DNA from: an uncultured Tateyamaria sp.
GTDB lineage: Bacteria; Pseudomonadota; Alphaproteobacteria; Rhodobacterales; Rhodobacteraceae
Assembly: GCF_947497045.1 (NCBI RefSeq)
Contig: NZ_CANMEU010000016.1
Span: 1-53,899 of the forward strand
DNA length: 53,899 nucleotides
Reading direction: 5' to 3'
This document shows positions 45,192-53,899 of the stretch, piece after piece (positions within the stretch are counted from its first letter, which is position 1; each line of letters starts with the position of its first letter). Position numbers and translations under genes: made by a program. Below the pieces are notes generated by a model. It saw only the letters and a list, made by a program, of their open reading frames with translations. It was not told where the DNA came from and searched no databases.

Positions 45192-46244
45192 ATGCGCAAG
45201 GTGTGGCTGACATCCGGGATCGTCTGTGCGTTGGGTGCGTGCAATGACCCCATGTCGCGGATCGAGACAGTTCCTCAAGATGCGCCGTTGACCCCGTTCG
45301 ACGCAAGCGCGGCCCTGCCAAGTGAGGCGGAGCTTGCGCGCGAAGAAAGCGTGTTGGCCGGCCTGTTTCGCGCGGATGAACCCGTGCCCAAGGATGATGT
45401 AACCGGTGAGACCGCGGTTGAGGCGGATCCTGTGACCCCGGCTGACGCTGACGGGCAAGCGGTTGATCTGCAAACGGATATTAACGCAACAGTGGCCGTA
45501 GTTGTCTCGCCCGAGCCCGCACCGCGACAGGGCAGGATCGTGGGCTGGTTGCGCCGCGCCGCAACCGCCGAAGCGGCCGTGCAAAGCGATAGCGACGAGG
45601 AGACTGCGGTGGCTATAGCGGAACCGCAAATCGACGACGCACCCGAGCAGGTTGTCGCGCTTGAACTGGATCAATCGGCATCGTCAACCGACGCCAATCA
45701 ACCCATGCGGACCCTGCTTGGAGGGGGCAAAAATGCACCCCGCTCCGGCCCGGATGCGCGCGATGTGCCGCTTGGCACGGTGCTTGCCTTCGGCGACATT
45801 GCGCGGGTCTGCGAGGCAAAGCCCGCCCAACTCGGCACACTTGTGGACCAGGGGGCGCGCAAGGGGCGAGGATACAAACTATTCGATACGGTTCCGGATG
45901 GTGCGAGGCCGCGCACGTTCTACGTCACAGGGTTCGCCGACAACTGCCCACGTCAGTTTACAGCGTCGCTTGCACTGTTTGGTGCGCCGGAATTTCACGA
46001 GCAACTCCGCTATGGACTGCCCGCCAAGGAGTACCCCTATTCGACGACGGATCAGGCTTATGAAAAAGTGAAGGGCAAAGTGTGCAATGTCGGGCGCAGC
46101 AAACCTTGTGGTGCGCGTATTTCACGGCTGGACCGGACCACGGTGTTCGTAAGCGCCTACGAGAATTTCGGAGAGAATGCGCGTTGGGCGGATATGCTGC
46201 TGCACGATGGCGCGATATTGGCAAAATCGCTCAAACGGCCCTGA
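45192..46244 (+). CDS. Conserved hypothetical lipoprotein
   Basis: The 350-residue protein begins with a lipoprotein signal ([17 protein letters not shown], lipobox LGAC). Residues about 20-195 are acidic, Ala/Val/Asp-rich and probably disordered. A folded C-terminal domain (about 205-350) holds all other cysteines: [60 protein letters not shown] and a final [21 protein letters not shown] do not know the function. GGGGGGAGA precedes the ATG. It lies between dnaE and slyX. Confidence 0.75.
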   Translation: MRKVWLTSGIVCALGACNDPMSRIETVPQDAPLTPFDASAALPSEAELAREESVLAGLFRADEPVPKDDVTGETAVEADPVTPADADGQAVDLQTDINATVAVVVSPEPAPRQGRIVGWLRRAATAEAAVQSDSDEETAVAIAEPQIDDAPEQVVALELDQSASSTDANQPMRTLLGGGKNAPRSGPDARDVPLGTVLAFGDIARVCEAKPAQLGTLVDQGARKGRGYKLFDTVPDGARPRTFYVTGFADNCPRQFTASLALFGAPEFHEQLRYGLPAKEYPYSTTDQAYEKVKGKVCNVGRSKPCGARISRLDRTTVFVSAYENFGENARWADMLLHDGAILAKSLKRP

Positions 46245-46270
46245 GCGGCCTGATGCCCGCAGCAGCCATC

Positions 46271-46477
46271 TCAGTAATGCGGTGGTCTCTCATCCCCGAC
46301 CACGATGCCGCCACCGCCCTGCGCCTCGCGCTCGGCCTCGCGTGCCATCAACATTTGCGCGCGCCGTGTCAGAATGGCGAGTTCCGTTTCCTGCCGTGCA
46401 ACCACATCTGACAGGTCCTCCACGGTCCGTGTCAGGTGCGCAATCTGCTCTTCAAGTCGTTCGATCCGTGTGTCCAT
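46271..46477 (-). CDS. slyX: SlyX-like protein
   Basis: The 68-residue protein is a short coiled coil of the SlyX type: [40 protein letters not shown] and a C-terminal tail ending DERPPHY, the conserved PPHY end of the family. The role is unknown. The ATG is at 46475-46477. It is divergent from hisS with about 100 bp between them. Confidence 0.88.
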   Translation of the reverse strand: MDTRIERLEEQIAHLTRTVEDLSDVVARQETELAILTRRAQMLMAREAEREAQGGGGIVVGDERPPHY

Positions 46478-46581
46478 ACCCCCTCATTTGCGCCAATCTG
46501 GGCGCGTGCGCAACCCAAGCACGCCTTGCCCCCTTTGGCCACCTGCGATATGGCCCGCGCGATCCCTATCGGAGTGGCATC

Positions 46582-48057
46582 ATGGCCAAGCCCAAAAAGA
46601 CCCCCCGCCCCAAGGCGCAGACGCCCAAGGGGTTTGCAGACTACTTTGGCACGGATGTGCGCGACCGCAACGAAATGCTGCGCGCCATCGCCGATGTCTA
46701 TCATCGCTATGGCTTTGACGCCTTCGAAAGCAGCGCAGTCGAGACGGTCGAGGCACTGGGCAAGTTCCTGCCCGACGTGGATCGCCCGAACGAGGGTGTC
46801 TTTGCATGGCAGGAAGAGGACGGCGATTGGCTGGCCCTGCGCTATGACATGACCGCCCCTTTGGCGCGCGTATATGCCCAGCACCGCAATGATTTGCCTA
46901 CACCCTATCGTCGTTTCACCATGGGTCCAGTGTGGCGCAACGAAAAGCCGGGGCCGGGTCGGTTTCGCCAGTTTTATCAGTGCGATGCGGATACGGTGGG
47001 CACGGCCAGCATGGCCGCGGATGCCGAGATTTGCGCGATGCTGTCCGATACGCTTGAGGCCGTCGGCATTCCACGCGGCGACTACGTGATCCGCATCAAC
47101 AACCGCAAAGTGTTGAACGGCGTCATGGAGGTTGCGGGCCTTTCCGGCGACGACAAAGAGGCCGAGCGCGGCATCGTACTGCGTGCGATCGACAAGCTGG
47201 ACCGGCTTGGTCCGGATGGCGTGCGGGCGCTGTTGGGTGCGGGCCGCAAGGACGAGAGCGGGGATTTCACGGAAGGGGCCGGTCTTGGCGATCCCCAGGC
47301 CGAAGTCGTCATGGGCTTTATGCAGGCCAAAAGAGAGACGGGCGTCGAAACCATCGCGCGTCTGCGAGACTTGGTTCAAGGCTCGGACATTGGGGCCACA
47401 GGCGTTGATGAACTTGAAGAGATTGCTGGATTGTTGGACGCGGCGGGGTATGGATCGGATCGGGTCGAGATCGACCCCTCGGTCGTCCGCGGCCTCGGCT
47501 ACTACACCGGTCCCGTTTACGAGGCCGAACTGACCTTTGAGGTCACCGACGACAAGGGCCGCCCGCGCAATTTCGGATCGGTGGCGGGGGGCGGTCGCTA
47601 TGACGACCTCGTCAAACGCTTCACCGGTCAGGAGGTGCCCGCCACGGGTGTCTCCATCGGTGTGGACCGCCTGTTGGCGGCCTTGCGGGCGACAAATCGC
47701 ATTGGCACCGCAGCGCCGGGACCGGTCGTCGTGACCGTCATGGATCGCGACCGCATGGCCGACTATCAGGCGATGGTGGCTGAACTGCGCGAGGCTGGCA
47801 TCCGGGGCGAAGTCTATCTGGGCAACCCCAAGAACTTCGGCAACCAGTTGAAATACGCCGACAAACGTGGGTCGCCCGTCGCCATCATCGAAGGCGGCGA
47901 CGAGAAAGAGCGCGGGGTCGTCCAGATCAAGGACCTCGTTCTGGGCGCAAAGATTGCCGAAACCGCCACCCATGACGAGTGGAAGGATCGGCCCAGCCAG
48001 TTCGAAGTGCCTCGCGCGCAAATGCTCGCCAAAGTACGTGAGATCCTTGAGGGATGA
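46582..48057 (+). CDS. hisS: Histidyl-tRNA synthetase
   Basis: The 491-residue class II synthetase shows [20 protein letters not shown] near the start, motif 2 ([30 protein letters not shown]), the histidine A motif ([20 protein letters not shown]), [14 protein letters not shown] and a C-terminal anticodon-binding domain ([18 protein letters not shown]). It charges tRNA-His. The start at 46582 follows GGAG. The longer frame upstream overlaps the lipoprotein and slyX genes and is rejected. It overlaps hisZ by ATGA, so aminoacylation and histidine synthesis genes are coupled. Confidence 0.93.
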   Translation: MAKPKKTPRPKAQTPKGFADYFGTDVRDRNEMLRAIADVYHRYGFDAFESSAVETVEALGKFLPDVDRPNEGVFAWQEEDGDWLALRYDMTAPLARVYAQHRNDLPTPYRRFTMGPVWRNEKPGPGRFRQFYQCDADTVGTASMAADAEICAMLSDTLEAVGIPRGDYVIRINNRKVLNGVMEVAGLSGDDKEAERGIVLRAIDKLDRLGPDGVRALLGAGRKDESGDFTEGAGLGDPQAEVVMGFMQAKRETGVETIARLRDLVQGSDIGATGVDELEEIAGLLDAAGYGSDRVEIDPSVVRGLGYYTGPVYEAELTFEVTDDKGRPRNFGSVAGGGRYDDLVKRFTGQEVPATGVSIGVDRLLAALRATNRIGTAAPGPVVVTVMDRDRMADYQAMVAELREAGIRGEVYLGNPKNFGNQLKYADKRGSPVAIIEGGDEKERGVVQIKDLVLGAKIAETATHDEWKDRPSQFEVPRAQMLAKVREILEG

Positions 48058-49124
48058 GCACGCCCCGCGCCCGTGCATTGGCTTTGCGTGCTGAGTTCGA
48101 AGCGGCGGGCGCGCGCGTGGTCGAGCCGCCCGTTTTGCAACCCGCAGAGCTGCTCTTGGACCTTTACGGCGAGGATATCCGCGCCCGTGCCTATGTGACC
48201 TCTGATGCCTTGCGCGGCGAACAGATGCTGCGCCCTGACTTTACGGTTCCGGTCGTGCAGATGCACATGGCGGATGGCGCGGAGCCGGCCCGCTACACCT
48301 ATGCGGGCGAGGTGTTTCGCCGTCAGGAAGATGACGCAGAGCGGGCCAATGAGTATTGGCAGGTCGGCTATGAGGTCTTTGACCGAGCGGATCCTCCAGC
48401 CGCGGATGCTGAGGTTTTTACGTTGATTGCCAGTGCTTTGACCCATCTGCCGTTGCACCCGGTGACCGGGGACATCGGGATATTGATGGCGGCTGTGGAT
48501 GGCTTGCAAACCTCGGACCGTCGCAAGGCGGCCCTGCGCCGCCACATTTGGCGACCTCGCCGATTTCGTGCGCTGCTGGATCGGTTTGGCGGGCGCGTTC
48601 CTGTCCCTGAAAGCCGTGCCGCATTGATCGCGGGTGACGTCACAAGCACCGCACCCCTCACCGGATTGCGCACGCAGTCCGAAATCGATGCGCGCGTTGC
48701 CGCGTTGCGCGCGGATGCAGTTGAGCCGCCCATTGGCGCGCAGGAGCTCGAAGGCCTTGAGGCGTTGCTGGCCGTGCGCGAAACGGTCCCCTTTGCCTTG
48801 CAACAGTTGAATGACCTGAGCGTTGACCTGCCCGCGATCAAGCCTGCGGTACGCCGCTTTTCGGCCCGCGCAGAGGCGTTGCGCGCGCGGGGCATTGATG
48901 TGGATGCGTTGGCCTTCGAGGCCAGCCATGGGCGCACGCTGATGGAATATTATGACGGCTTTGTCTTTGCGTTTTATGCGGATGGCCGCCCTGATCTGCC
49001 CCCGATTGCGAGCGGTGGTCGCTATGACGCCCTGACACGGCGCCTTGGGGGCGGCGATGAAATCCCCGCGGTCGGCGCTGTTTTGCGCCCCGGTCTGATG
49101 GTCGAGTTGGAGGGTGCCCCATGA
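48054..49124 (+). CDS. hisZ: ATP phosphoribosyltransferase regulatory subunit
   Basis: The 356-residue protein is a HisRS-like paralogue without tRNA synthetase function. It has [60 protein letters not shown] and [20 protein letters not shown]. HisZ is required by short-form HisG to catalyse the first step of histidine synthesis and to sense histidine. It overlaps hisS upstream and hisG downstream (ATGA in both cases), so all three are one transcriptional unit. Confidence 0.92.
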   Translation: MSTPRARALALRAEFEAAGARVVEPPVLQPAELLLDLYGEDIRARAYVTSDALRGEQMLRPDFTVPVVQMHMADGAEPARYTYAGEVFRRQEDDAERANEYWQVGYEVFDRADPPAADAEVFTLIASALTHLPLHPVTGDIGILMAAVDGLQTSDRRKAALRRHIWRPRRFRALLDRFGGRVPVPESRAALIAGDVTSTAPLTGLRTQSEIDARVAALRADAVEPPIGAQELEGLEALLAVRETVPFALQQLNDLSVDLPAIKPAVRRFSARAEALRARGIDVDALAFEASHGRTLMEYYDGFVFAFYADGRPDLPPIASGGRYDALTRRLGGGDEIPAVGAVLRPGLMVELEGAP

Positions 49125-49810
49125 CGATCAAACTGGGTGTGCCGTCCAAGGGGCGGCTGATGGACAAAACCTTTGACTGGTTTGCCAGACGCGGCGTGAC
49201 CCTGACGCGCACGGGCTCGGATCGCGAATACGCGGGGGCCGTGGCCGGGATCGACGGTGTGGCGCTGGTGCTGTTGTCCGCTGGTGAAATCCCCCGGGAG
49301 CTGGCGGCGGGGCGTATCCATCTGGGTGTCACGGGCACGGACCTTGTTCAGGACAAGTTGCCGCTGTGGGAACAACAGGTCGAACCGGTTGTCGAAATGG
49401 GCTTTGGTCACGCCGATCTGGTGCTGGCGGTGCCGACCGCGTGGGTTGATGTGGACTTGACCGATGATCTGGATGCGGTTGCGGCGATGTTCAGGGCGCG
49501 GCACGGGTTTCGACTACGCATTGCCACGAAATATCACAGGCTTGTCCGCGAGTTCCTGCGCGATGCAGGGGTCGCGGACTACGCGCTTGTCGACAGCCAG
49601 GGCGCAACCGAAGGCACGGTCGCAAACGAAACTGCCGAGGCGATTGCCGATATCACGTCCAGCGGAGAGACGCTGAGCGCCAACCACCTCAAGGTGCTGT
49701 CAGATGGGTTGATCCTGGCCAGTCAGGCGACGCTCTGGCGCAGTCGAGTGGCCCCGCTTGCGGATGCGGATCGCTCAACGCTTTTTGACCTTATTGAACG
49801 TCTGCACTGA
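49121..49810 (+). CDS. hisG: ATP phosphoribosyltransferase catalytic subunit (short form)
   Basis: The 229-residue protein is a short-form HisG lacking the C-terminal regulatory domain of the 300-residue type. Visible motifs are IKLGVPSKGRLMDKTFDWFA, GRIHLGVTGTDLVQDKLPLW, RIATKYHRLVREFLRDAGVA and VDSQGATEGTVANETAEAIA, which holds the PRPP-binding loop. It condenses ATP with PRPP, the first committed step of histidine synthesis, in complex with HisZ encoded just upstream. Confidence 0.93.
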   Translation: MTIKLGVPSKGRLMDKTFDWFARRGVTLTRTGSDREYAGAVAGIDGVALVLLSAGEIPRELAAGRIHLGVTGTDLVQDKLPLWEQQVEPVVEMGFGHADLVLAVPTAWVDVDLTDDLDAVAAMFRARHGFRLRIATKYHRLVREFLRDAGVADYALVDSQGATEGTVANETAEAIADITSSGETLSANHLKVLSDGLILASQATLWRSRVAPLADADRSTLFDLIERLH

Positions 49811-49827
49811 AGCTTGAAAATGCCGGC

Positions 49828-50145
49828 TCAGCGTTTCTTCCAAGTGCCAACACCGTTGTGGCACTCGGCCCGCCCTGTGGCCTCAAAATTACACCAGCCT
49901 CCGGGTGTTTTGATTGATAGCAGGCTGGCCGAGTGATCTGTAACTGGGCGGTCCTTCAGGACGTTTTTGCTTTCGTTGTATTTGAGGCGAAAGGTCTTGC
50001 CCTTCAGCGTCCCGCTACTGAACTTTGCAACAACGACGTCGCCATTGCTAAGCAATGGGCCGGACGCGGCAAACGTCGGAATTGAAAGAGCGGCGGACAC
50101 GATAGCCGCGCGAAAAAAGGGTGAAGGGGGGGCGGAATAGGTCAC
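49828..50145 (-). CDS. Small exported hypothetical protein
   Basis: The protein has about 105 residues, a signal-like N-terminus (FRAAIVSAALSIPTFAASG) and a small mature domain with two cysteines (GDVVVAKFSSGTLKGKTFRL, GWCNFEATGRAECHNGVGTW). The start is uncertain. A GTG at 50143-50145 has AAGGAC at good spacing, while an ATG at 50176-50178 would add 11 residues with no visible ribosome binding site. The gene is convergent with hisG (17 bp apart). The family is not recognised. Confidence 0.6.
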   Translation of the reverse strand: MTYSAPPSPFFRAAIVSAALSIPTFAASGPLLSNGDVVVAKFSSGTLKGKTFRLKYNESKNVLKDRPVTDHSASLLSIKTPGGWCNFEATGRAECHNGVGTWKKR

Positions 50146-50229
50146 TGCAAAGGTCCTTATGACAAGATAGATGACCATGAGTGGGTTTTGCTCGTGAGGC
50201 TGTCAAGGCGCTGCGAGGGGTGCGGAGTT

Positions 50230-50661
50230 CTACAACACCCCGATTTCAGCAAGGGCACGGTTCAACTCGGTGGGCAGGGGGTCTTCGGCGCTGCGCCCCT
50301 TTGGCAAGTCGGGGGGCGTATCCGCAGGTTTGAGGTAACGCCAGCCTTGGAAGGGGCGCTTGAGGGCGGTTTGTACGCGGATCAGGTCAGGGTCGGACAC
50401 GATGGCGCAGCGTCGAATGCCGTCGCTGCCGATCACTTCGTCCAGGCGCAGGATGCGCTGACGACAGGTCAGTACGCCCTTGATCACCCAATAGATCGAA
50501 CCGCCATTCAGGATTTCAGCCTCGCGTTTTGGCCACATGCGCGTTACGTGTCGAGGCAACCCATCCTTGGTCTGCGCCCGTTTTGAGGACTGCCACGCAA
50601 GGATGTCCTCATAGGTTTCGCTGCCGACGGACAGTTTGATCAGGTTGATAAAGTTATCCAC
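50230..50661 (-). CDS. DUF1489 family protein
   Basis: The protein is 143 residues, the usual length for this alphaproteobacterial family: NLIKLSVGSETYEDILAWQ, GLPRHVTRMWPKREAEILNG, GSIYWVIKGVLTCRQRILRL, RRCAIVSDPDLIRVQTALKR and PFQGWRYLKPADTPPDLP. The function is unknown. The start is read as GTG (50659-50661) with GGGGA upstream. The longer frame that extends over the nrdJ start region is rejected. It is divergent from nrdJ, and the shared gap (50662-50827) contains candidate NrdR sites. Confidence 0.82.
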   Translation of the reverse strand: MDNFINLIKLSVGSETYEDILAWQSSKRAQTKDGLPRHVTRMWPKREAEILNGGSIYWVIKGVLTCRQRILRLDEVIGSDGIRRCAIVSDPDLIRVQTALKRPFQGWRYLKPADTPPDLPKGRSAEDPLPTELNRALAEIGVL

Positions 50662-50680
50662 AGAGTCGTCCCCAAGCCAC

Positions 50681-50725
50681 ACTTCATATTGTAGTGTCCT
50701 GTGTCGTTTCTGCAATGAGTAGTGT
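50681..50725. promoter_or_regulatory. Pair of similar 17-bp elements upstream of nrdJ, possible NrdR boxes
   Basis: The elements at 50681-50697 (ACTTCATATTGTAGTGT) and 50709-50725 (TCTGCAATGAGTAGTGT) share the end GTAGTGT and several other positions, 28 bp apart. NrdR represses ribonucleotide reductase genes through paired imperfect palindromic boxes about three helical turns apart. The similarity to the consensus is partial, so this is a weak call. Confidence 0.3.
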
Positions 50726-50827
50726 TTGTCGCAGGGATTTACCGTGGCATTTTCCCGCCCACCGCGATAGGCTGGCTGCCTGCCAAGGCAGCCGAAAGAT
50801 TCGGCTGTGACCAACGGGGATGCTTCC

Positions 50828-53116
50828 ATGACACGCTTTGCCGCACCGATCGCCGAACAGATTTGGGACATGAAGTATCGCTTTAAGGAGGCGGACGGTA
50901 CCCCGATTGACACGACAGTCGAAGACAGCTGGCGGCGCGTTGCCCGTGATCTCGCGCAGGTCGAAAGCGACCCGGCGGCGTGGGAAGACACGTTTTACGC
51001 CGCGCTGGAAGATTTCAAATTTCTGCCTGCGGGTCGGATCACCGCAGGTGCGGGCACGGCCCGGTCCGTCACCTTGTTCAACTGCTTTGTCATGGGCACG
51101 ATCCCCGACAGTATGGGTGGCATCTTCGAGATGTTGAAAGAGGCCGCACTGACCATGCAGCAGGGTGGTGGCATCGGCTATGATTTCTCGACCATTCGGC
51201 CCAAAGGGGCAGGGGTCAAAGGCGTGGCGGCGGATGCGTCCGGACCCTTGTCGTTCATGGATGTGTGGGATGCGATGTGCCGCACCATCATGTCCGCAGG
51301 GTCGCGTCGCGGCGCGATGATGGCCACAATGCGCTGCGATCACCCCGATATTGAGGATTTCATTACCGCCAAGTCTGACGCGGCCCGGCTGCGCATGTTC
51401 AACGTTTCGGTCCTGATCACCGATGCGTTCATGGAGGCGGTGAAGGCGAACGGGTCGTGGGATCTGCTGTTTGACGGTGTGGTCTACAAAACCGTGCAGG
51501 CTCGCGATCTGTGGGACGGGATCATGCAGTCGACCTATGATTACGCTGAGCCGGGTGTGATCTTCATCGACCGGATCAACGCGGCCAATAACCTGAACTA
51601 TTGCGAAACGATTGCGGCGACGAACCCTTGCGGCGAACAACCTTTGCCGCCTTACGGGGCTTGCCTGCTTGGCTCGATCAACCTGGCGCGGTTGGTGAGC
51701 AACCCGTTTGAGACAGGTGCCGCGCTGGATGCGGATGGCCTTGCGGGACTGGTCCAGACGGCTGTGCGCATGATGGACAATGTGGTGGATGCGTCGAAAT
51801 TCCCGCTTGAGGCGCAGGCCCGCGAGGCGGCCGCCAAACGCCGGATCGGCCTTGGTGTCACGGGGTTGGCCGATGCGCTGTTGATGGTCGGTTTGCGCTA
51901 TGGATCCGACGAGGCGGCGCGTCAGACCGAACGTTGGCTGAAAGCGATTGCTCGCGCCGCATATCTGGCGTCGGTTGATTTGGCACGGGAAAAGGGCGCG
52001 TTTCCCTTGTTTGACGCCGCAGGATATCTGGCGAGCGGCACCATGCAGGCCATGGACGATGATGTGCGTGACGCCATTGCCGAACACGGCATCCGCAATG
52101 CGCTGCTGACCTCGATCGCGCCAACGGGGACCATTTCGCTATATGCTGGTAATGTGTCCAGCGGGATCGAGCCGGTCTTTGCCTATGCCTACACCCGCAA
52201 AGTGCTGCAAAAGGACGGCTCGCGCACCGAGGAAGAGGTCGTGGACTACGCCGTACAGATGTGGCGCGACCTCAAGGGTGACGCGGAACTGCCCGACTAT
52301 TTTGTCAATGCCCAGACCCTGTCGCCCGCCGATCATGTCAAGATGCAGGCGGCGGCGCAGAAATGGGTCGACTCGAGCATCTCGAAAACCATCAACTGCC
52401 CCGAAGACATCGACTTTGATGCGTTCAAAGACGTCTACATGCAGGCCTGGGACACAGGGTGCAAAGGCTGCACGACCTATAGGCCCAATGCGGTGACGGG
52501 CTCGGTGCTGAGCGTGGCCGAAGAAAAGCCCGCCCAAACGCCTGTCATGGCCGATGGCGACGACGAGCCGATGCAACCCCATGGCGACGTGATCTATATG
52601 GCTGAACCGCTGGATCGCCCCAACGCGCTTGAGGGCAGCACCTACAAGGTCAAGTGGCCCGACAGCGAACACGCGCTTTACATCACCATCAACGATCTGG
52701 TGATCGGCGGGCATCGTCGCCCGTTCGAGGTGTTCATCAACTCCAAGAACATGGAGCATTTTGCCTGGACTGTGGCGCTGACTCGCATGATTTCCGCAGT
52801 GTTCCGGCGCGGTGGCGACGTCAGTTTCGTGGTCGAGGAATTGAAAGCCGTGTTTGATCCGCGCGGCGGGGCCTGGATGCAGGGCAAGTATATCCCTTCG
52901 ATCCTGGCCGCGATCGGGCGCGTGATCGAACAGCACATGATCGCGACCGGGTTTATCGCGGGCGAGGGCATGGGGTTGAAATCCGACCCAAAGGCCGAGG
53001 TCGTCGGCCTTGATGCACCGCGCGGCAAGGCGTGTTCGTCTTGTGGCAGCTATGAGTTACGGATGGTTGAGGGATGCATGACCTGCGCATCCTGCGGGTT
53101 TTCCAAATGTGGATAG
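50828..53116 (+). CDS. nrdJ: Vitamin B12-dependent (class II) ribonucleotide reductase
   Basis: The 762-residue enzyme makes deoxynucleotides with adenosylcobalamin. The barrel begins with SWRRVARDLAQVESDP and KFLPAGRITAGAGTARSVTL. It continues with FNCFVMGTIPDSMGGIFEML and GGGIGYDFSTIRPKGAG, then the active-site NPCGEQPLPPYGACLLGSIN and IAPTGTISLYAGNVSSGIEP. A TSCPD-type region (about 600-720) precedes a C-terminal cysteine cluster (CSSCGSYELRMVEGCMTCAS), which likely passes reducing equivalents. The length matches the compact NrdJ of Rhodobacterales, much shorter than the 1200-residue type. No cobalamin riboswitch is visible upstream. Confidence 0.93.
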   Translation: MTRFAAPIAEQIWDMKYRFKEADGTPIDTTVEDSWRRVARDLAQVESDPAAWEDTFYAALEDFKFLPAGRITAGAGTARSVTLFNCFVMGTIPDSMGGIFEMLKEAALTMQQGGGIGYDFSTIRPKGAGVKGVAADASGPLSFMDVWDAMCRTIMSAGSRRGAMMATMRCDHPDIEDFITAKSDAARLRMFNVSVLITDAFMEAVKANGSWDLLFDGVVYKTVQARDLWDGIMQSTYDYAEPGVIFIDRINAANNLNYCETIAATNPCGEQPLPPYGACLLGSINLARLVSNPFETGAALDADGLAGLVQTAVRMMDNVVDASKFPLEAQAREAAAKRRIGLGVTGLADALLMVGLRYGSDEAARQTERWLKAIARAAYLASVDLAREKGAFPLFDAAGYLASGTMQAMDDDVRDAIAEHGIRNALLTSIAPTGTISLYAGNVSSGIEPVFAYAYTRKVLQKDGSRTEEEVVDYAVQMWRDLKGDAELPDYFVNAQTLSPADHVKMQAAAQKWVDSSISKTINCPEDIDFDAFKDVYMQAWDTGCKGCTTYRPNAVTGSVLSVAEEKPAQTPVMADGDDEPMQPHGDVIYMAEPLDRPNALEGSTYKVKWPDSEHALYITINDLVIGGHRRPFEVFINSKNMEHFAWTVALTRMISAVFRRGGDVSFVVEELKAVFDPRGGAWMQGKYIPSILAAIGRVIEQHMIATGFIAGEGMGLKSDPKAEVVGLDAPRGKACSSCGSYELRMVEGCMTCASCGFSKCG

Positions 53117-53239
53117 CAGTGCTGATCGTTGGTGTTGTTGAAACGCGTCACCCGACATGACCTTTTGGGTCACGAAACGGCCACTCCCTAAAAACCTATG
53201 GGTCGAGGCGAGTCAAAAAAATAACATTAATTCAATGGG

Positions 53240-53485
53240 CTAGGTTTCTCGAAGCAGTTCTTCGATTTCTGAGACAAGCGCTGTCATCGTCGTCTCAAGT
53301 CCTATGCTGAGCCCGTTTATCTTATCAAGTGTCGGTTGATGCTTTTGCGTTTCCAGCAGAGAGATGTAACGCATCGAAACACCAGCCCTATGGGCCAGTT
53401 CTTCTTGAGTTAGCCCAAGCTGGGTCCGGCGTCTACGTACCACAAATGCAAATGAACTGAGTAACTTATCCGATTGCTCTTCCAT
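53240..53485 (-). CDS. XRE-family transcriptional regulator
   Basis: The 81-residue protein is a single helix-turn-helix domain: FAFVVRRRRTQLGLTQEELA, HRAGVSMRYISLLETQKHQP and TLDKINGLSIGLETTMTALV. The size and layout match small autoregulatory controllers such as those of restriction-modification or mobile systems. No methylase or nuclease gene is in the window. A dyad at 53519-53537 upstream is a candidate operator. It faces nrdJ, with 123 bp between the two ends. Confidence 0.8.
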   Translation of the reverse strand: MEEQSDKLLSSFAFVVRRRRTQLGLTQEELAHRAGVSMRYISLLETQKHQPTLDKINGLSIGLETTMTALVSEIEELLRET

Positions 53486-53518
53486 GCAAACGGCTTCTCG
53501 GGTCTTTACGATTCCGTC

Positions 53519-53537
53519 TATGAAGTATACTATGAAT
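53519..53537. promoter_or_regulatory. Candidate XRE operator
   Basis: The sequence TATGAAGTATACTATGAAT has a central palindrome GTATAC flanked by two TATGAA copies in direct orientation. It lies 34 to 52 bp upstream of the XRE start codon, where a promoter and self-operator would be expected. The function is inferred from position. Confidence 0.3.
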
Positions 53538-53603
53538 CGTGGGAATTGTTTGCCTAGCTACCTTCTCTGTTGGAGGTCTGACAAAGGCTCGTCTGCGGCC
53601 GCG

Positions 53604-53831
53604 TCAAGAACCAAAAACAGCGAAAACTGGTAAACATATAATCCAGTATTCAGCGCAAGCTCTTGAGGAGGAATTTAATGACTCAAAGCGATTTCGAGGC
53701 CAGGTTTGCCCCAGTATTTGCGCTGAAGGCAGTCGGTCACAGAGCGACTGATACTCTTCCATGTCGCGGAATACTCCGATCAGAACGGCGTCCAGCTCAC
53801 CGGTCACGCCATAGGCTTGCAGTGTAACCCG
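53604..53831 (-). pseudogene. Possible C-terminal fragment of an Lrp/AsnC regulator
   Basis: The minus strand reads TLQAYGVTGELDAVLIGVFR then DMEEYQSL, which resembles the ligand-binding (AsnC_trans_reg) domain, where V..CY.VTGE.D is typical. A TGA at 53832-53834 precedes it, and the family likeness ends at about 53745, where the DNA instead reads as the start of a plus-strand frame. The piece is short and the call weak. Confidence 0.3.
53678..53827 (+). pseudogene. 5' fragment of a gene with a strong ribosome binding site
   Basis: An ATG at 53678 follows GAGGAGGAA at ideal spacing and opens MTQSDFEARFAPVFALKAVG. The frame then runs into the opposing Lrp-like fragment at about 53745 and stops at 53825-53827 after 49 codons. 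The initiation signal is too good for chance, so this is probably the head of a truncated gene. The family is unknown. Confidence 0.35.
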
Positions 53832-53899
53832 TCACGGCCTTTGAGACAGACAGCATTGTTTTGCTAAGGGAGTGTCTTTCGCTCATCGTAACCCTTGGA

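Noticed and set aside
46432..48078. 548-codon open frame antisense to hisS
   Set aside because: The sense strand encodes all histidyl-tRNA synthetase motifs. The antisense product resembles nothing.
50700..50827. Cobalamin riboswitch ahead of nrdJ
   Set aside because: The leader is short and I could not find the conserved riboswitch core or B12 box.
53158..53174. TGACC-ttttg-GGTCA hairpin after nrdJ as a terminator
   Set aside because: The stem is short and no T-run follows on either strand, so termination is not supported.

Overview
The window looks like a chromosome segment of a roseobacter-group alphaproteobacterium (Rhodobacterales). The evidence is GC-rich coding with strong family resemblance to that group: hisS-hisZ-hisG with a short-form HisG, an approximately 760-residue class II ribonucleotide reductase NrdJ, DUF1489, a NupNOPQ-type purine transporter beside xdhABC, a B-less ExbB-ExbD-ExbD-TonB operon, and plasmid-type RPA replication initiator remnants. 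Genus cannot be read from the sequence.

Region 1 (1 to about 14.4 kb) is an accessory mosaic. It holds an HK97-type capsid fragment, orphan hypotheticals, a NUDIX fragment joined to an EamA transporter tail, and a plasmid-derived stability block at 3490-5668. That block contains ParDE toxin-antitoxin genes, a frame-split ParA (ParF-like) ATPase, a ribbon-helix-helix partner, and a broken RepA cut by an insertion sequence. Three arrays of ACTC/GAGT boxes at an exact 8-bp pitch (3493-3520, 4125-4152, 5016-5051) bracket the toxin-antitoxin and partition pairs. This is the most interesting signal in the window. Around it lie degenerate IS427-group (IS5 family) copies, an IS110 piece and another IS5-family piece. 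The same region also holds a secreted protein with two internal repeats (6700-7977), the intact tonB-exbD-exbD-exbB operon (9392-12397), and a large serine recombinase that has lost its catalytic domain (13205-14335), about 180 bp from a tRNA-Gln gene.

Region 2 (14.5 to 31.7 kb) is ordinary metabolic chromosome. It encodes a BON-MscS channel with a quinone-reductase-like protein, RidA, an SH3 protein, a D-2-hydroxyacid dehydrogenase, gamma-glutamyltransferase, a GlcD/D-lactate-type flavoprotein, a dimethylglycine/sarcosine dehydrogenase-like fusion, a GH25 lipoprotein, a coupled D-amino-acid-oxidase-like and aldo/keto reductase pair, DUF2461, and an SRPBCC - YciI/DGPF - ECF42 sigma cluster.

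Region 3 (31.7 to 41.4 kb) is one long minus-strand operon whose genes mostly overlap: xdhA-xdhB-xdhC, then the ABC ATPase, two permeases with an unknown 122-residue protein between them, and a BMP-family binding protein. It joins purine or nucleoside import to xanthine oxidation.

Region 4 (41.6 to 53.9 kb) holds dnaE, a lipoprotein, slyX, hisS-hisZ-hisG, DUF1489 and nrdJ. It ends in a second small disturbed area with an XRE regulator and a junction of gene fragments.
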